Assembly (NCBI RefSeq): GCF_003201875.1
Contig: NZ_QJKD01000025.1
Location: 1 to 64,000, forward strand
Direction: 5' to 3'
Source: Hungatella effluvii
Lineage (GTDB): Bacteria; Bacillota; Clostridia; Lachnospirales; Lachnospiraceae
DNA: 64,000 nucleotides
Of the stretch, positions 18,970 through 28,055 are shown piece after piece. Every line of letters begins with the position of its first letter. The stretch's first letter is position 1. A model generated the notes under the pieces. It did not search any database, had not been told where the DNA came from, and was given only the letters and a program-made list of their open reading frames with translations. The position numbers and the translations under genes are program-made.

Positions 18970-19350
18970 AGTTTTTTAATATTTTATTGATTAAAAGAAT
19001 AGAAAACGTATTATAAGTGCTTTTAGGTCTGGAAGTTTACGATGAATGGCTCAGCAGCGGCTTTTTTTACAATTGTCAGGAACGACACAGAAACGGATAC
19101 TCGTTTTAAAACTATCGATATTTTAGCAAGGTATTTGGGATTATGAATTTTGTAGGATGAGCATATTCATGGCGGAGACAGCAGCGCCATCCGCTCTCCA
19201 GCCCCTTTCACTTACTTTCTTCCAAGCAAAAGCGCTTATAAAGAAAGATTCTTCAGAAACTGCGCTCCCCAGCGGATACAGAAACGGAGCACCGTCTCCG
19301 GTACTCCGTTTCCCATCATGCACACAAAACTGCGCATTCTCTTTTATGCA
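18970..19350. other. Intergenic spacer with one hairpin after rnfB
   Basis: No convincing gene is present. At 19281-19312 arms gaaacggagcacc and ggtactccgtttc pair over 12 of 13 bp around a 6-nt loop. It lies about 40 bp after the rnfB stop and could end the rnf transcript, although no clear U-tract follows on the minus strand. Confidence 0.4.
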
Positions 19351-20139
19351 TTAAATAATAACCTTCACCGGACATTTCGCCGCGCACTTTCCACAGTTGG
19401 TACACTTCTCATAGTCGATGACCGCCACATTATTATCCATGTGGATCGCATCGAACTCACACTGCTTCGTACATAAGGTACAGGCGATACAGCCTGATTC
19501 ACATTTTGCCTTTACATCTTTGCCCTTGTCATGGGAATTGCACTGAACAAGGTGCTCTGCAGAATACGGTACCAGATCGATCAGATGGTTCGGACAGGAG
19601 GCCACACATTTGCCGCAGGCCACACACTTCTCCTTATCGACAACAGCCACACCGTCAACTACGTGAATCGCGTCAAAGGCACAGGCCTTGACACAGGAAC
19701 CGTATCCCATACAGCCGTAAACGCAGGCCTTTTCTCCGGCGCCTGGGACGACTGCGACTTTTTTACAGTCATCCATGCCATAGTAGTTGTACTGGACCTT
19801 CGTCTTATCGCAGGTACCCTTACATTTTACAAAAGCCACTTTCTTCTCCGCGCTTGTGCCGTCCACGCCCATGATGGCGCCGATTCTGCCTGCAACTGCC
19901 GCTCCGCCTACCGGACAGGCATCCACGGATGCGTCACCCGCGGCGATTGCCTTTGCCAAAGCATCACAGCCCGCATATCCGCAGCCGCCGCAGTTGTTGC
20001 CCGGCAGCTCGTTGCGCACGAGAATCTCTTTTTCATCTGTTTCTACTTTAAATTTTTCGCTGGCTACACCTAAGAAGACACCAATCAGAATACCTAGGAT
20101 ACCTACTACGGCTGCCGCTATGATAATACCTGTTATCAT
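19351..20139 (-). CDS. rnfB: Rnf complex subunit B, multi-cluster ferredoxin subunit
   Basis: The 262-aa protein has an N-terminal membrane helix (about 1-25), then C50, C53, C58 and C75 for the RnfB-type 4Fe-4S cluster (CGGCGYAGC). The C-terminal half holds several ferredoxin motifs, including CVACGKCVASCP, CIACTLCTKQC and CTNCGKCAAKCP. RnfB is the likely entry point for electrons from reduced ferredoxin. It is the last gene of the rnfCDGEAB operon, 15 bp after rnfA, the usual clostridial order. Confidence 0.97.
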   Translation of the reverse strand: MITGIIIAAAVVGILGILIGVFLGVASEKFKVETDEKEILVRNELPGNNCGGCGYAGCDALAKAIAAGDASVDACPVGGAAVAGRIGAIMGVDGTSAEKKVAFVKCKGTCDKTKVQYNYYGMDDCKKVAVVPGAGEKACVYGCMGYGSCVKACAFDAIHVVDGVAVVDKEKCVACGKCVASCPNHLIDLVPYSAEHLVQCNSHDKGKDVKAKCESGCIACTLCTKQCEFDAIHMDNNVAVIDYEKCTNCGKCAAKCPVKVII

Positions 20140-20154
20140 TTTCGTCTCCTCCCC

Positions 20155-20730
20155 TTAAATTAATCCGGAAAATCCGAAAAACGCGATTGCCATCAGTCCC
20201 GCGGTAATCAGTACAATCGGCGACCCCTTGAAAGAATACGGAACGTCGTTGTTCTCAATCCGCTCCCGGATACCTGCCAGCATAACGATGGCAATGGTAA
20301 ATCCGACAGATGTACCAATACCGTTAATTACGCTTTCCAGGATCGAGTAATCATACTGTACGTTGTTTAAAGCCACACCGAGAACGGCACAGTTCGTCGT
20401 AATCAGAGGAAGATAGACCCCCAGCGCCTCGTAAAGAGGCGGCATGGACTTCTTTAAGAACATCTCTACGAACTGAACCAGAGCGGCAATAACCAGGATA
20501 AATACGATTGTCCGCAGGAATTCCAGGTTTAAATTAACCAGAATCCCTTTATAAATAACGCTTGTCACAAATGATGCAATAGTAATAACGAAAATTACAG
20601 CTGCGCCCATACCGGCAGAAGTTTTCACGTTCTTGGAAACGCCAAGGAATGGACAAAGACCGAGGAACTGGCTTAAGACTACGTTATTTACGAGAGCCGA
20701 GCCGACCGCGATTAAAAACAGTTCTTTCAT
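20155..20730 (-). CDS. rnfA: Rnf complex subunit A (membrane)
   Basis: The 191-aa protein has six predicted helices and the conserved starts LVNNVVLSQFLGLCPFLGVS and TTNCAVLGVALNN, carrying the cysteines (C26 and C113) proposed to ligate the intramembrane iron-sulfur centre shared with RnfE. Length is standard. The gene lies 12 bp after rnfE. Confidence 0.97.
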   Translation of the reverse strand: MKELFLIAVGSALVNNVVLSQFLGLCPFLGVSKNVKTSAGMGAAVIFVITIASFVTSVIYKGILVNLNLEFLRTIVFILVIAALVQFVEMFLKKSMPPLYEALGVYLPLITTNCAVLGVALNNVQYDYSILESVINGIGTSVGFTIAIVMLAGIRERIENNDVPYSFKGSPIVLITAGLMAIAFFGFSGLI

Positions 20731-20742
20731 CTATCCATCCTC

Positions 20743-21534
20743 CTATTCTTCTTTTTTCGAGGTCGCGGCCTTTAGCTCCGCTTCCTTTTTGGCAAGATCT
20801 GCCTTCTTGGATGCAAGCGAATCTTCCACCGCCTGTCTCTTTCTGGTCTCTAAAATCTCATGATTGGACATGCAGGAAGAGCCGGAACAGTTCATGCAGT
20901 CACCGCCGCACGCCAGCTTGGACTGCGGTACGGAACCGTTGGTGGCCGACGGAGCCTTGAATTTATTCTGAAGAGCTGTTAAGACTGCCAGAACAAAGAA
21001 AGCGCCCGGTGCCAGAACGAAGATGGAAATATGGAAATCCTCCGGTATAAACGCAATTCCGAAGAATGAGCCTGCGCCTAAAATCTCACGCACCAGACCG
21101 ATACAGGTCAGCGCGATCGTAAAGCCTAATCCCATACCGATTCCGTCAAAGGTAGAGGCTGCAACCGGATTCTTGGAGGCATAGGACTCTGCACGGCCAA
21201 GGATGATACAGTTTACCACGATTAACGGGATGTAGATGCCCAGAGCCGAATTAAGGCTGGGCACATAAGCCTCCAGCAGCAGCTGCACGATGGTAACCAG
21301 CGTTGCCACAATAACGATATAAGCCGGAATTCTGACACGGTCCGGAATCACCTTTCTGAGGGCTGCAATAAGCATATTGGAAAACATTAAAACCACGGTT
21401 GTGGAAAGCCCCATACCAAGGCCGTTGATGGCTGACGAGGTTACGGCCAGAGTCGGACACATACCCAGCATCAGGACGAAGGTAGGGTTTTCTTTTACGA
21501 TACCGTTATATAAACGTTCTGTACATTTATTCAT
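20743..21534 (-). CDS. rnfE: Rnf complex subunit E with an extra cysteine-bearing tail
   Basis: Residues 1-195 are a normal RnfE membrane domain of six helices, with conserved C26 (MLGMCPTLAV) and C109 (VVNCIILGRAE). The remaining roughly 68 residues are an extension past the usual length of about 200 aa. It holds C209, C213, C216 and C221 in ACGGDCMNCSGSSC, followed by a charged helix rich in Lys, Glu and Ala. The spacing suits a metal or Fe-S site, but that is inference. The gene sits 11 bp after rnfG with a GAGGTGGG ribosome site. Confidence 0.95.
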   Translation of the reverse strand: MNKCTERLYNGIVKENPTFVLMLGMCPTLAVTSSAINGLGMGLSTTVVLMFSNMLIAALRKVIPDRVRIPAYIVIVATLVTIVQLLLEAYVPSLNSALGIYIPLIVVNCIILGRAESYASKNPVAASTFDGIGMGLGFTIALTCIGLVREILGAGSFFGIAFIPEDFHISIFVLAPGAFFVLAVLTALQNKFKAPSATNGSVPQSKLACGGDCMNCSGSSCMSNHEILETRKRQAVEDSLASKKADLAKKEAELKAATSKKEE

Positions 21535-21545
21535 AATCCCACCTC

Positions 21546-22166
21546 CTATTGCGGTATGCAGTTAGCTGCGAAATAGAGTGCCGCATCCACTGCATGAGTC
21601 ACTGCGTTTGAAGTGATGGTCGCGCCGCTGATCGAATCAATCTCAGAATCAGAGGTACTGCCCGTCTTCGTCACAGTAAATTCTTCTACTGTCTTGTCTT
21701 TATACTGATCTTTGAATGCAGGCTCGGTCGCCTTCATTCCAAGACCTGGCGTATCGCTGATTTCAAGGACCTCAACGCCGGTGATCATGCCTTCCTTCGT
21801 AATACCCACGGAAACCTTTACCGTACCGCCGTAGCTGTCGGCTGAGGAGGCCGTAATGATATGGCCGATCACGTTGCCGGAGGCATCCACAGCGTTTAAC
21901 GCCACGTTCACCTCAACGTTGCCGTATTCAGGCTTCTGCTCCGCCAAAGTCTCTTTGGAGACAACAACCTGATCCTGAATCGCCTGATCGAAGATGAAAT
22001 CCGTTGCATCCGGATAGGCCTGCTGGTATTTGTGAAGGCTCTCCTTCGCCTGCGCCATCTGGATCGGAACCTTGGTGATCTGATACACAGCGCCCAGGAG
22101 CAGACCGGAAATCAGGGTAATTGCAAATAAAATCAATGCGTCTTTCATGAATCCGCCTTTTTTCAT
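21546..22166 (-). CDS. rnfG: Rnf complex subunit G, covalent FMN flavoprotein
   Basis: The ATG at 22166 is preceded by GGAGGG at 8-base spacing, giving 206 aa; the longer upstream reading frame overlaps rnfD and is not used. One membrane helix (about 8-28) anchors an extracytoplasmic FMN-binding domain. The flavinylation motif SISGATITS places the modified threonine at about T183. In the family this FMN is attached by ApbE, which is not encoded in the window. Only 1 bp separates it from the rnfD stop. Confidence 0.95.
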   Translation of the reverse strand: MKKGGFMKDALILFAITLISGLLLGAVYQITKVPIQMAQAKESLHKYQQAYPDATDFIFDQAIQDQVVVSKETLAEQKPEYGNVEVNVALNAVDASGNVIGHIITASSADSYGGTVKVSVGITKEGMITGVEVLEISDTPGLGMKATEPAFKDQYKDKTVEEFTVTKTGSTSDSEIDSISGATITSNAVTHAVDAALYFAANCIPQ

Positions 22167-22167
22167 C

Positions 22168-23091
22168 TTACTTGCCCTCCTTTCCAAACGCCTTTGGAAG
22201 GGTAATCTTCTCAATCAGCGGTACCAGAATATTGCTGATGATGATCGCATAGGAAACGCCCTCTGCGGAACCGCCGAACAACCGGAACAGTCCTGTCAGC
22301 ACGCCCAGAAGAATACCGAACAGGATCTGCCCCTTCGGTGTGATTGGGCTGGTCACATAGTCGGTCGCCATGAAGAACGCGCCGAAAATAATGCCGCCGC
22401 CGCATAAATGCGCAAGCACATACATCAGATCATGCTGTCCGAAAACGAATACGAAAACTGCAAAGGTAATTAAGTAGGCCGCCGGAATCCGGATGGTAAT
22501 AACCTTCTTAATCAGTAAGTAAGCTGCACCTATTAACAGGGCGATCACAGACACTTCACCGATGGTTCCCGGAATCTTGCCGATGAACATGGCCGGAATA
22601 TCCACTGCCTGTCCTGCCTTTAATGCTGCAAGCGGCGTCGGGCTGACGACCGCGTCATTATATGTGAATGTGGTCATCTTGCCTGCGAACGCAATCAGTA
22701 AGAAGCATCTCGCCGCCAGAGCCGGGTTCATAAAGTTCTGGCCAAGACCGCCGTATAACTGCTTCACAACGATGATTGCAAAGATACCGCCCAGTACCGG
22801 CATCCACAGCGGAATGGTGGGGGGCATGTTTAACGCCAGAATGAGGCCCGTTACCAGGGCGCTTCCGTCGCTGATGGTGACCGGTTTTCCCATGAGCGTC
22901 TCATACACGTATTCGCTGAGCACACAGGAAAGTACTGTCACAAGAATGACAAGTGCTGCTTTTATTCCAAATTGATATACACCATACGCAGTCGCAGGAA
23001 TCATGGCAATCGCAACATCCAGCATGATATTACTTGTTGTCACCTGGTCCCTGACATGAGGTGATGATGATACGTTTAATAATTTACTCAT
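22168..23091 (-). CDS. rnfD: Rnf complex subunit D (membrane, FMN-bearing)
   Basis: The 307-aa protein has about nine to ten helices. The segment NDAVVSPTPLAALKAG contains T152 at the position of the covalently flavinylated threonine of RnfD/NqrB. The start SD is GGAGGGTG. It follows rnfC by 11 bp. RnfD is thought to be part of the Na+ or H+ translocating core. Confidence 0.96.
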   Translation of the reverse strand: MSKLLNVSSSPHVRDQVTTSNIMLDVAIAMIPATAYGVYQFGIKAALVILVTVLSCVLSEYVYETLMGKPVTISDGSALVTGLILALNMPPTIPLWMPVLGGIFAIIVVKQLYGGLGQNFMNPALAARCFLLIAFAGKMTTFTYNDAVVSPTPLAALKAGQAVDIPAMFIGKIPGTIGEVSVIALLIGAAYLLIKKVITIRIPAAYLITFAVFVFVFGQHDLMYVLAHLCGGGIIFGAFFMATDYVTSPITPKGQILFGILLGVLTGLFRLFGGSAEGVSYAIIISNILVPLIEKITLPKAFGKEGK

Positions 23092-23102
23092 TCTTCACCC
23101 TC

Positions 23103-24425
23103 CTACGCTTTCTTCCTGCTTGCCGCAACTGTTTTACGCATTTCCTTGAAGGCCTGGGTTAAAGGTCTCTTCGCAGGACATACATACGTACAGCAGCCGC
23201 ATTCGCAGCATTCCATACCATTTAATGCGGTAAAACGTTCGATATCGGAGCGTTCCGCCGCATCCATCATCATCTGGGGAACCACATGGCTCGGACAGAC
23301 GCTTACGCATCTTCCGCAGCGGATACAGGCGGAAGGAGCATGAACTGCCACCTCATCCTTTGTCATACAGGTAAGCGCTGAAGAGGTCTTTGTAACCGGA
23401 ATCTCTAAATTGAACAGCGCCTGACCCATCATAGGACCGCCGGAAATCACCTTCTCCGGTTCCGTCTTGAAGCCGCCGGAAGCCTCTAAAAGTTCTTTGT
23501 AACTGGTTCCGGTCCGCACACTGTAGTTCTGAGGATTCGCTATCGCGTCTCCCGTCACCGTAATGATTCTGCGGATCAGCGGGGTTGTCTTGCATACAGC
23601 ATTATAAATAGAAATAACCGTATCCACGTTGTCCACGATGCAGCCCGCGTCCGCCGGAAGCATGGAGGAGTTGATCTTTCTGCCGGTAACCGCATAAATC
23701 AAAGAACGCTCTCCGCCCTGCGGGTACTTGGTGAGGAGCGGACACACGGTAATTCTCGGTTCGTCCTTTACCAGCTCCGTCATCTTTTTAATGGCCTCCG
23801 GTTTGTTGTTCTCAATACCGATAACCCCTTTTGCGTTGTCAAACAACTGAAGGATGACGTTCAGTCCTTTGATAATGCTCTCCGGTTCTTCCAGCATCAT
23901 ACGGTAATCCGAAGTCAGGTACGGTTCACACTCCACGCCGTTTACGATGATTGTGTCGATCGCGGATTCATCTTTTGGCGTCAGCTTTACATGGGTCGGG
24001 AAACCTGCTCCACCCAGACCAACGATGCCTGCCTCTTTTACAATATTACGGATCTCTTCCTTGGATAAGGTCTTCGGATCACGGTCCCTGCCGAAGCCCT
24101 CCACCGTCTCATACTCGCCATCATTCTCCACAATGATGGAAGGCACCATGGCGCCGTTTGCAACCATTCTCGGTTCCAGAGCCTTTACCGTTCCGGAAAC
24201 GGAGCTGATGACGCAGGCCGATATAAATCCGCCCGGCTCACCGATCTTCTGTCCAACCAATACATGGTCGCCCTTTGCCACAAGTGGCTTCGCGGGCGCG
24301 CCAATATGCTGGGACAGCGGGAAAACCATCTCGCCTTTTGGCTGCAGTACCGATACTGGTTTACTCTCCGACAGTTCCTTGCCCTCGTAAGGGTGGATGC
24401 CGCCTTTAAATGTAGCCAAACCCAT
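23103..24425 (-). CDS. rnfC: Rnf complex subunit C, NADH-binding iron-sulfur subunit
   Basis: The 440-aa protein has the RnfC barrel-sandwich start (FKGGIHPYEGKELSE), a glycine-rich NAD(H)/FMN segment (GIVGLGGAGFPTHVKL near 133), an SLBB-type region and two 4Fe-4S motifs, CIRCGRCVSVCP and CCECGCCTYVCPAKRP. It hands electrons to NAD+. It is the first gene of the operon; the promoter lies 75-105 bp upstream. Confidence 0.97.
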   Translation of the reverse strand: MGLATFKGGIHPYEGKELSESKPVSVLQPKGEMVFPLSQHIGAPAKPLVAKGDHVLVGQKIGEPGGFISACVISSVSGTVKALEPRMVANGAMVPSIIVENDGEYETVEGFGRDRDPKTLSKEEIRNIVKEAGIVGLGGAGFPTHVKLTPKDESAIDTIIVNGVECEPYLTSDYRMMLEEPESIIKGLNVILQLFDNAKGVIGIENNKPEAIKKMTELVKDEPRITVCPLLTKYPQGGERSLIYAVTGRKINSSMLPADAGCIVDNVDTVISIYNAVCKTTPLIRRIITVTGDAIANPQNYSVRTGTSYKELLEASGGFKTEPEKVISGGPMMGQALFNLEIPVTKTSSALTCMTKDEVAVHAPSACIRCGRCVSVCPSHVVPQMMMDAAERSDIERFTALNGMECCECGCCTYVCPAKRPLTQAFKEMRKTVAASRKKA

Positions 24426-24500
24426 CTAACTAACCCTCTTTCTATACAGTCTTAATCTCTCCCGGCAAAATATGACAATCGCATTTTTGCCATCTCGTAC

Positions 24501-24529
24501 AGTATAACATAATTCAGGAATCGAAACAA
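24501..24529 (-). promoter_or_regulatory. Probable promoter of the rnf operon
   Basis: TTGTTT (24524-24529), a 17-bp spacer and TATACT (24501-24506) lie about 75 bp upstream of the rnfC start on the minus strand. The AT-rich remainder of the 24426-24866 gap, including runs such as ttaaaatattt, contains no gene that I can support. Confidence 0.55.
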
Positions 24530-24866
24530 TTGAAACTTACACATTGTATACTGTGTTCTTTATGGAAATTCTTCCATTTATCAGATAAATACAGGGATGG
24601 AACACAAGAATTCCTTGTTAAAAGTGTGACGAAACTTATTAACCCAGGTTATGTCTTGTATTTATATAAATACAATTATCTTAAAATATTTCTGCTGCAG
24701 TGCCGCCGATCCCCTTTTTATTTGATAAATCGATTCTGCCGCTGAAATTTCCATTGTGAAATTTTTATTCAATTCCTTTGTCTGATCCCAGCTTCAGAGA
24801 GGATAATCTAATAATTATTTAGGTATTTAAGGTGATTATATATTAGAAAATTTAATAAATACGCCA

Positions 24867-25613
24867 CTATCTGACAGAGGAAAGCAGCTCAGCCACCTTA
24901 TCTCTCGCCACCGCCTCAAAGCAGGCTGCGTGCTGGGAATCCGCGTAGGAGTAGGATACTTCCTCTCCCACAGTGGTTGGATCGGCGATCCAGTCCTTGC
25001 AGGAACTGTGGACCTGCGCAATGCCGGTTTTCTCCGTCAGCTCTTTCGCGTTGCCCGCGTTGATGCCGCTGCCTGCGAGTATCTCAATCCTGTCTCCAAA
25101 ACGATCCTGGAGCTCTTTTAACAGCTGCCAGCCATCGGGAGCCTTGCTTTTCAGTCCGCTGGTCAGAATCCGGTCCACGCCCAGTGAAATCAGCTGCTCC
25201 GCGGCCTCAAACGGATTCTTCACACAGTCGAATGCACGGTGAAACACCGCTTCTCCGCCCTTTTCCCGGATGGCCTTCACCATCAGTTCCGTCTGAGATA
25301 AATCGATGGTTCCGTCCGCCTTCAGGCAGCCGAATGCGATTCCATCCGCTCCGTGTCCCATCATCATCTGGCAGTCAAAAAACATCTGTTTGAAGTCCGA
25401 TACCCCATAACAGAAACCGGCGCCTCTCGGTCTCGCCATGGCGATGACTTTTAGAGGTGTTTTCTGTTTTACCAGCAGAAGTTCGGCCATAGAAGGGGTC
25501 AGCCCTCCCAGTGCCAGCGCGCTGTTTAATTCAATTCTCTCCGCGCCTCCGGCTGCCGCCTCCAGCGCATCATAATAACTCCCGCAGCAGATTTCTACCG
25601 TAATTTGTCCCAT
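24867..25613 (-). CDS. cutC: CutC family protein
   Basis: The 248-aa TIM-barrel protein starts TVEICCGSYYDALEAAAGGA and contains VFHRAFD, RILTSG and ILAGSGIN, all typical of CutC. The family was named for copper homeostasis in E. coli, but its biochemical role is unsettled. It is a single-gene unit starting at the ATG at 25613 behind AAGGAA. It is unrelated in context to its neighbours. Confidence 0.93.
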   Translation of the reverse strand: MGQITVEICCGSYYDALEAAAGGAERIELNSALALGGLTPSMAELLLVKQKTPLKVIAMARPRGAGFCYGVSDFKQMFFDCQMMMGHGADGIAFGCLKADGTIDLSQTELMVKAIREKGGEAVFHRAFDCVKNPFEAAEQLISLGVDRILTSGLKSKAPDGWQLLKELQDRFGDRIEILAGSGINAGNAKELTEKTGIAQVHSSCKDWIADPTTVGEEVSYSYADSQHAACFEAVARDKVAELLSSVR

Positions 25614-25749
25614 TTTTTCCTTCCTTTCTCCATTTCACCGCCGGAAATAAGCACGCATTTCTTAAGGAAACGCGCGCCTCCGCCTTCCGGTTCATGAACG
25701 GCACACAGGGACAGTATATCAGTTTGAAAATACCATGTCAATTTTTGAC

Positions 25750-25758
25750 GGGGGGGGG
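25750..25758. repeat. Nine-base G homopolymer
   Basis: A run of nine G follows atttttgac in the non-coding spacer upstream of cutC. It is the longest G run I noticed in the window. Being outside any gene, it does not suggest translational phase variation, though it could alter promoter spacing for cutC. Confidence 0.6.
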
Positions 25759-25899
25759 TGGATTGAAGAAACGTGGACTTTTGCGTAGGGTATTGAGGAA
25801 AAGGGCGCGCGGGAGGCAGGGAGAGAAAGGTTCAGGGATTCCGAGGGGGTGGGACTAAGGGAGAATAACCCCCTCCGCAGGGGTCCCGGGCAATTCGAC

Positions 25900-25980
25900 C
25901 GAACGCCTGATGCGTTCGCTCTCAGTGCCCGCAAAATCGCGTCCTGAAAACGCGATTTTGCCCCTGCTCCGGCGGGCACT
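25900..25980. repeat. Cruciform-forming structured sequence
   Basis: Three perfect dyads are packed together: cgaacgc/gcgttcg (25900-25918), agtgcccgc/gcgggcact (25924-25932 with 25972-25980) and, inside it, gcaaaatcgcg/cgcgattttgc (25931-25941 with 25951-25961). There is no credible gene here. The packing suggests a structured RNA or an intergenic repeat element. Confidence 0.55.
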
Positions 25981-26080
25981 TGGCTCCACAAGGAATGGAG
26001 GAACATAAATGGCCTTCCATTGGGGAACTGTGAACTCTGGATTAGACTATTGTTTTTTATCTTAAGGAGCCAATACACAG

Positions 26081-26370
26081 CCAAAGAGCCTGAGGAGAGC
26101 AGGAAGGGGACGGGGGCAGACGAACAAAAGGGTTCCTTTTCCGAGGTTCGCAGGAAGTTAAGCAGAAAGACAGGAAAAAAGGGTGGTGAAATCTGGCCTC
26201 CAAGCCAGATTTCAAGTGGACACGGATGAGAAGTCCTTCAGGAGTTCTCCGTAGTTTGCACGATCCGCCCTTTTTTCCTGTCTTTCTGCTTTACTTCCTG
26301 CCACCGAGGAAACAAGAACCCTTTTGTTCGTCTGCCCCCGTCCCCCTCCTGCTCTCCTCAGGCTCTTTGG
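26081..26370. repeat. 290-bp hairpin element with 103-bp inverted arms
   Basis: Left arm 26081-26183 and right arm 26268-26370 match as inverted repeats over roughly 93 of 103 bp, with most mismatches in one internal block (about 26136-26150). The central 84 bp hold two further hairpins: gaaatctggc/gccagatttc (26188-26213), and an imperfect one at 26248-26269 of the form gagaa-tcc/gga-ttctc located at 26228... within the loop. No flanking direct repeat was found. It ends 18 bp before the DUF4097 stop. Confidence 0.7.
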
Positions 26371-26388
26371 CGTAGCATTCTCCCCCCA

Positions 26389-27468
26389 CTATTTTGTCAA
26401 GATCCGCATCGATCCGTCGTTTGCCGTCATAGCGATGTTTTTGTCCGCTCCGTTATTCTCTCTCATATCTTTTTCGCTCGTATTCCTGCCGTTTAAGTTA
26501 ATATCTCCGTACTTCATCATGAGATCAAAATTATAATCCTTCTCGGCGCCTGTGAGCTCCAGAGTGATGTCGCCGTACTTGTTTTCAAAGTCTCCGTTCT
26601 TTATATCAGCCATTCTGATATCGCAGGACCCGTCTGACTGCTTCATGGTCAGTGAATCCGAAACTACTGCGCTGCCCTTGATGCTTCCATATTTATTGGT
26701 CACGGTAATATTCTTGGACACGATATCCTTTAATACAATCTGGCTGTCGGAGGCATCAATATCCAGGCGGTCAGCCTCAATACTATTTAAATCCGTTTCT
26801 CCATACTTGTTGATGATATCGAGAGAAGTAAACGTACCGCTGTCACAGTGAATGGTCCCGTCGGAAGCGGTAAAGTAAGCCGTTTCAGCCTTTATGCCAT
26901 TTAAATCGATGCTGCCGTACTTCGATGTGATATCCAGCGTTTTGGTATCCGGTCCATCGTAGATTACGCTGCTGTCGCTGGTATAGAGTTTTACTGCATC
27001 CATGGGAGTGTCCTTCGGCACGTAAATCGTTACGCTGCCATCCTCCCGGTCGTGTACATAACTTCCCTCTATCACCAGGAAACCGGCCGATCCCCATGTC
27101 TCGCTGTTAGTTGATTCCGGGACACAGGTAAAGCTCAGAATTCCATTCTTTACCGTGTATTCAGGCTCTTTATTTCTTATATAGAGATGGTATTCCAGAT
27201 AGAAGAAATCATCTTCTGACGGTTTTATCTTAATGCCGTTATAATTCACCCGGACATCCATGGAGGTGAACGGATCAATCTTTGTTTTCTCAAGCTCAAC
27301 CAGCTTTTCAGCATTTAAATTCCGCGCCTGCTGGTTGGTATACATCCCATTCCGGCCGATCCAGAAGCCCGGCTCTCCGCCCATGGCATATCCGGCCAGA
27401 GACAGTCCCAGACCAGCCACGATGCAGACACCCGCAACAGCCATGGTAACCTTCATGATTTTCTTCAT
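26389..27468 (-). CDS. DUF4097-type beta-helix membrane-anchored protein
   Basis: The 359-aa protein has an N-terminal membrane helix (about 7-28) and a long repetitive beta-solenoid with recurring KYGSIDLNG / KYGETDLNS / KYGDITLEL units roughly every 40 residues. This is the DUF4097/DUF4098 putative adhesin pattern. Its ATG overlaps the DUF1700 stop by 4 bp. PadR-DUF1700-DUF4097 operons are common in Firmicutes and are linked to envelope stress; the specific role here is unknown. Confidence 0.85.
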   Translation of the reverse strand: MKKIMKVTMAVAGVCIVAGLGLSLAGYAMGGEPGFWIGRNGMYTNQQARNLNAEKLVELEKTKIDPFTSMDVRVNYNGIKIKPSEDDFFYLEYHLYIRNKEPEYTVKNGILSFTCVPESTNSETWGSAGFLVIEGSYVHDREDGSVTIYVPKDTPMDAVKLYTSDSSVIYDGPDTKTLDITSKYGSIDLNGIKAETAYFTASDGTIHCDSGTFTSLDIINKYGETDLNSIEADRLDIDASDSQIVLKDIVSKNITVTNKYGSIKGSAVVSDSLTMKQSDGSCDIRMADIKNGDFENKYGDITLELTGAEKDYNFDLMMKYGDINLNGRNTSEKDMRENNGADKNIAMTANDGSMRILTK

Positions 27469-28055
27469 TTTTTGTCCCCCCTCGTCAGCAGTCTTTTTGT
27501 AAAACCGGCCATGCCCTGATAAATATACTTACAGCTTGCACATCCGGCGCAGATCAGAAGCAGTCCCACTCCCGATTCTCCCAGTGCCGTGCCGAGTATG
27601 AAGATTCCGCTGGCCAGCTGAGACGGAATGAAATAGAAACCTGCCACGATACTCACGATTCCAACAGCCACGAATACTACTCCGCTGAGGAAAAGCGCAA
27701 CGAAAATGGAAAAGACCATAAGCACCATGGCCAGGCCGAAGACCACAACGAGCAGCAGGAGGGGCAGTCCGATGGGAGCCGCACACAGTGCCAGAAGCAC
27801 GATCCAGAGCGTGGACAATCCTTTCCTGGCGGCCCGTTCCGGCTTGGGCTCCTCCAGACGCTTGAGGGCCAGTTCCTTTACAATCTGAGCCGCACTCTCC
27901 TTTGCGTCACCCAGCTCCTCTATGACTTCCGCTTCCCGTTCAGGTCCCGCATCATCAAAATATTCGTTATAATAGGAAAGAGCCTCCTCCCGTTCCGCCT
28001 TCGGAAGACGCCTAAGCGCCAGCTCCAGCTCTTTCATATACTCATTCCTGCTCAT
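27465..28055 (-). CDS. DUF1700 membrane protein
   Basis: The ATG at 28055, behind GGAGGTG, gives 196 aa. The first 70 residues are the conserved DUF1700 helical region (MSRNEYMKELELALRRLP; ALSYYNEYFDDAG; IEELGDAKESAAQIV). A block of four hydrophobic helices follows (about 85-180). It overlaps padR by 14 bp upstream and the DUF4097 gene by 4 bp downstream, so the three genes are translationally coupled. Confidence 0.85.
   Translation of the reverse strand: MSRNEYMKELELALRRLPKAEREEALSYYNEYFDDAGPEREAEVIEELGDAKESAAQIVKELALKRLEEPKPERAARKGLSTLWIVLLALCAAPIGLPLLLLVVVFGLAMVLMVFSIFVALFLSGVVFVAVGIVSIVAGFYFIPSQLASGIFILGTALGESGVGLLLICAGCASCKYIYQGMAGFTKRLLTRGDKK

Noticed and set aside
21546-22214. Longer RnfG start overlapping rnfD
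   Set aside because: The added residues (basic and non-conserved) overlap rnfD, while the ATG at 22166 has a well-spaced GGAGGG.
25719-26084. 121-aa open frame on the minus strand upstream of DUF4097/cutC spacer
   Set aside because: It runs through the dyad-rich spacer, contains a translated G run and lacks a ribosome site. Its sequence looks like a translated repeat.
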